Positions 3,163-6,077 of a stretch of 6,077 nucleotides of DNA are shown here, in pieces. The notes under the pieces were generated by a model. The model searched no databases. It saw only the letters and a program-made list of their open reading frames with translations, and was not told the DNA's origin. A program made the translations under genes and the position numbers. Each line of letters opens with the position of its first letter. Positions within the stretch are counted from its first letter, which is position 1. The stretch comes from DATILI01 sp035476635 (lineage in GTDB: Bacteria; Pseudomonadota; Gammaproteobacteria; Burkholderiales; Burkholderiaceae_C): positions 1 through 6,077 of the forward strand of contig DATILI010000139.1 of assembly GCA_035476635.1 (NCBI GenBank). Reading direction: 5' to 3'.

Positions 3163-6077
3163 ATGACGCTACCGTTGCTTACCAAATCGACTCTGCCGAT
3201 CGAGGACGCCGAAGCCCAGTTGCTGCGCGATGCCGAAACCGGTGCCAGCATCGTGCGGATCCAGCAGGAGGTCGCGGCGCTGGAGCTGACGCTGGACCTG
3301 CATACGGTGATGATGGTCATGATCGAGCGTGCGCAGGGGCTGGCCGGCGCCAGCGGTGGCGTCATCGACCTGGTGGACGGCGAAGATCTCGTGTGCTGCG
3401 CCGTATCGGGGAAGATCACCAGGCCGGTCGGTGGGCGCCTGCGCCTGGACATGGTGGAGGCGGCCGTGTCGTACGTTGCGGTGCACGAAGGCAAGGCGAC
3501 CTTGTGCGAGGACACCCACAACGACAGCCGCGTGAACCAGAGGTTGGCCCGGCAACTGGGCGTGCGCGCCATGATGGTTGTACCCTTGCGCGCGGCGGAC
3601 CGGGTCATCGGCGTGATCCGCATGCTGTCCGATCGGGTGAATGCCTTTTCCGCGCGCGACCTGCTCAACGTGCAGATCCTGGTGGAGTCGTTCGGCGCCA
3701 CCATCCAGCAGCACCGCATCGCCGCGCAATGGCGCGCGTCGGAGGTGCAGTACCGCCTGCTGTTCGACCACAACCCGCACCCGATGTGGGTAACCGATCA
3801 GCACACCCACGCGCTGCTGGCGGTCAACCGCGCGGCGGTGCTGCACTACGGCTACAGCGAGCAGGAGTTTCTCGCGATGCACGTCAGTGACCTCTGGCTC
3901 GACGAGGATGCGGACAGGTGGAAGGCCACGCTGCGGCGCGACGAGCACCAGCAGAAAGTCATTGGCATGAAGCGGCGCCATCGCCGCAAGGACGGCTCGG
4001 TGATCGACGTGGAAATCTCGGCCGATCTGGTGGATTTCAATGGCGTGCCGGCGCGCCTGGTGCTGATCAATGACGTGACGCAGCGCTTGCGCGCGGAGCG
4101 CGAACTGGCCCGTGCCAACCGCGCGCAGCGCATGCTCAGCGCCTGCAACGAGGTGCAGATCCGCGCCTCCAGCGAGCAGGTGCTGCTCGAAGAAGTCTGC
4201 CGCATCACGGTGGAGATCGGCGGCTACAGCATTGCCTGGGTCGGCTTCTGCGTGGACGACGAGGCCAAATCCATCCTGCCGGTGGCCCAAGCCGGCGACG
4301 ATAGCGGCTTGCTGAAGAACCTGAACCTGTCCTGGTCGGAAGAACGTCTGGCCGGGCGGTGCAGGCGGCCGGCCCATCAGGCGATCGACAGCGGCGAGCT
4401 GGTGGTGGTCAATGACCTGGCGCAGGAATCCGCCAGCGAATCCTGGGTCGCGCTGGGGCTGCGCCGCGGCTACCGCAGCGTGATCTGCCTGCCGCTGCGC
4501 AATGCGGACCGCGCCTTCGGCGTGCTCGGCCTCTACTCCAAGGAAGCTATTCAAGTGGGGCCGGAAGAGGCCAAGCTGCTGCAGGAGCTGGCCAACGACC
4601 TGGCCTTCGGCATTGGCAGCCTGCGCGCGCAGGCCGAGCAGCGCGCGCTGCAGTCCGCCGTGCTCAAGGTGGCTGCCGCGGTATCGGCCAGCAGCGGCAC
4701 GGCTTTTTTCGAGCAATTGGTGCGCAACAGCGCCGAAACCCTGGGCGCGCAGGCCGGCTTGATCGCGCGGCTGGCGCCTGGCGCCATTCCCGCGGCGCGC
4801 AGCGTGGCGGCGGTGGTGAATGGTGCGCCGATCGGCACCTTCGAATTCGCGCTTGAAGGCTCGCCCTTTGCGCGCGCGCTGCACGAGGGCCACTCGGTGG
4901 AGCACGGCGCCGAGGTCGGGCGCTTTGCCGCGGCCTGGGGCGGCGGCATGCGCGAGGCGCGCACCTGCGTCTGGCGCCGACTGGACAACTCGGCCGGCCG
5001 GCCGATCGGGCTGATCGCCGTGCTGTTCGGCGAGGCGCTCCAGCAGTCGGAGCTGATGGTGTCGACCTTGCGCATCTTCGCCACCCGTGCTGCCGCCGAG
5101 CTCGAGCGCCAGGAATCCGATGCGCGCATTCGCGACCAGGCCTCGCTCCTGGACAAGGCGCAGGACGCGATCATCGTGCGCAGCCTGGAAGACCGCGTGC
5201 TGTTCTGGAACCGCAGCGCCGAGCGGTTGTATGGCTGGACACCCGAGGAGGCCATGGGCCAGTCCATCTCGGGCCTGCTGTACGACGACCTGGATGTCTA
5301 CCACCAGGCGATCCGCAACGTGCTGGCCCTGGGCGAGTGGAGCGGCGAGTTCTCGCAGCACCGCAAGGACGGCAGCAGCTTGACGGTGGAAGGCCGCTGG
5401 ACCCTGGTGCGCGACGAGTACGGCAACCCGGAGTCGATCCTGGCGATCAACACCGACATCACGCAGCGCAAGGTGACCGAGCTGCAGATCCAGAAGCTGG
5501 CTTTCTTCGACCCCTTGACCGGGCTGCCCAACCGCATCCGGCTGATGGACCGGCTGCCGCACGCCCTGACGGCCAGCACGCACAGCGGCCACGGCGGTGC
5601 GCTGCTGTTTATCGACCTGGACAATTTCAGGACGCTCAACGACACCCTGGGCCATGACAAGGGCGACCTGTTGCTGCAGCAGGTGGCGCAGCGCCTGCCG
5701 GCCTGCGTGCGTGAGGTCGACACCGTGGCCCGCCTGGGCGGCGACGAGTTCGTCGTGATGCTGGAGCAGCTCAGCGCAAACCCGCACGAAGTCGCGATGC
5801 TGGCGCGCAGTGTCGCGGAGAAAGTGCTGGCCGCGCTCAATCAGCCGTTCGATCTGGCCGGCTACCAGCACCGCGCAACCTGCAGCATCGGCATTGCGCC
5901 ATTCGCCAACACGCAAGAGAGTGCGGGCGAGCTGCTCAAGCACGCCGAGCTGGCGATGTACCAGGCCAAGACGGCGGGCCGCAATACGCTGCGTTTTTTC
6001 GACCCCGACATGCAGGAGGCCGTGACCGCGCGCGCCATTCTGGAAGGCGATCTGCGCCAGGCGCTGGCGCAAAACGA
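3163..6077 (+). CDS. Multi-sensor GAF-PAS-GAF-GAF-PAS diguanylate cyclase with start of EAL domain (partial)
   Basis: A soluble cyclic-di-GMP enzyme, 971 codons in the window and cut at the right edge. Approximate order: GAF1 42-186; PAS1 193-308 (YRLLFDHNPHPMWVTD through LVLINDVTQR); GAF2 324-487 (IGGYSIAWVGF, VICLPL, GVLGLYS); a divergent GAF3 496-650; PAS2 660-768 (KAQDAIIVRSLEDRVLFWN, ILAINTDITQRK); GGDEF from about 771. The cyclase domain has DPLTGLPNR (783-791), metal-site IDLDNFRTLND (817-827), inhibitory RxxD site REVD (850-853) and an intact GGDEF (859-863), so GTP-to-c-di-GMP synthesis with product inhibition is likely. The last residues, ARAILEGDLRQAL (956-968), match the usual opening of an EAL phosphodiesterase domain, whose active site is beyond the window. 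No membrane segment or signal peptide is visible, so cytoplasmic signals or ligands are implied. A TAG at 3127-3129 and no ATG, GTG or TTG before 3163 fix the earliest start. Ribosome-site quality is poor. The neighbouring operon is divergent. Confidence 0.93.
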   Translation, partial: MTLPLLTKSTLPIEDAEAQLLRDAETGASIVRIQQEVAALELTLDLHTVMMVMIERAQGLAGASGGVIDLVDGEDLVCCAVSGKITRPVGGRLRLDMVEAAVSYVAVHEGKATLCEDTHNDSRVNQRLARQLGVRAMMVVPLRAADRVIGVIRMLSDRVNAFSARDLLNVQILVESFGATIQQHRIAAQWRASEVQYRLLFDHNPHPMWVTDQHTHALLAVNRAAVLHYGYSEQEFLAMHVSDLWLDEDADRWKATLRRDEHQQKVIGMKRRHRRKDGSVIDVEISADLVDFNGVPARLVLINDVTQRLRAERELARANRAQRMLSACNEVQIRASSEQVLLEEVCRITVEIGGYSIAWVGFCVDDEAKSILPVAQAGDDSGLLKNLNLSWSEERLAGRCRRPAHQAIDSGELVVVNDLAQESASESWVALGLRRGYRSVICLPLRNADRAFGVLGLYSKEAIQVGPEEAKLLQELANDLAFGIGSLRAQAEQRALQSAVLKVAAAVSASSGTAFFEQLVRNSAETLGAQAGLIARLAPGAIPAARSVAAVVNGAPIGTFEFALEGSPFARALHEGHSVEHGAEVGRFAAAWGGGMREARTCVWRRLDNSAGRPIGLIAVLFGEALQQSELMVSTLRIFATRAAAELERQESDARIRDQASLLDKAQDAIIVRSLEDRVLFWNRSAERLYGWTPEEAMGQSISGLLYDDLDVYHQAIRNVLALGEWSGEFSQHRKDGSSLTVEGRWTLVRDEYGNPESILAINTDITQRKVTELQIQKLAFFDPLTGLPNRIRLMDRLPHALTASTHSGHGGALLFIDLDNFRTLNDTLGHDKGDLLLQQVAQRLPACVREVDTVARLGGDEFVVMLEQLSANPHEVAMLARSVAEKVLAALNQPFDLAGYQHRATCSIGIAPFANTQESAGELLKHAELAMYQAKTAGRNTLRFFDPDMQEAVTARAILEGDLRQALAQN

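Noticed and set aside
3169..6072. A 967-codon open frame antisense to the sensor gene
   Set aside because: It mirrors the codon phase of the rightward gene in GC-rich DNA and its protein has low-complexity His/Arg/Gln/Val/Ala composition with no domain. The sense frame carries clear GAF, PAS and GGDEF motifs.

Overview
The window is a chromosomal segment from a GC-rich proteobacterium. The style of the Rep-type helicase, the phospholipase A N-terminus and the GAF/PAS/GGDEF sensor suggest a betaproteobacterium of the Burkholderiales, probably near Comamonadaceae; this is recognition from memory, not a database search. All coding frames share strong G/C third-position bias. I see no tRNA or rRNA, no insertion sequence, no CRISPR array and no phage gene.

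Layout: positions 1-2976 hold a tightly packed three-gene cluster transcribed leftward: a Rep/UvrD-family DNA helicase (889-2976), a small exported protein of unknown function (476-892), and the first 180 codons of an outer-membrane phospholipase A-like gene (1-542, cut by the window edge). Consecutive genes overlap by 4 bp (ATGA) and by about 67 bp, so they are probably one translationally coupled operon. The helicase is cytoplasmic DNA-repair/replication machinery while the two downstream products are exported, so the operon does not look like one pathway.

Positions 2977-3162 are a divergent intergenic region. It holds a strong 10-bp inverted repeat followed by TTTG (3049-3076), a sigma-54-like -24/-12 element pointing right (3099-3115), a perfect 7-bp hairpin just before the rightward start codon (3137-3154), and a possible -10 box for the helicase operon (3008-3013).

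Positions 3163-6077 hold one long rightward gene, cut by the right edge after 971 codons. It encodes a soluble multi-sensor cyclic-di-GMP protein with the order GAF-PAS-GAF-GAF-PAS-GGDEF and the first residues of an EAL domain. The GGDEF active site and the RxxD inhibitory site are intact, so diguanylate cyclase activity is likely; the phosphodiesterase half lies mostly outside the window.

Nothing here is a clearly new system. The most checkable points are the control region in front of the cyclic-di-GMP gene, the uncharacterised exported protein between the helicase and phospholipase genes, and the divergent second and third GAF modules.
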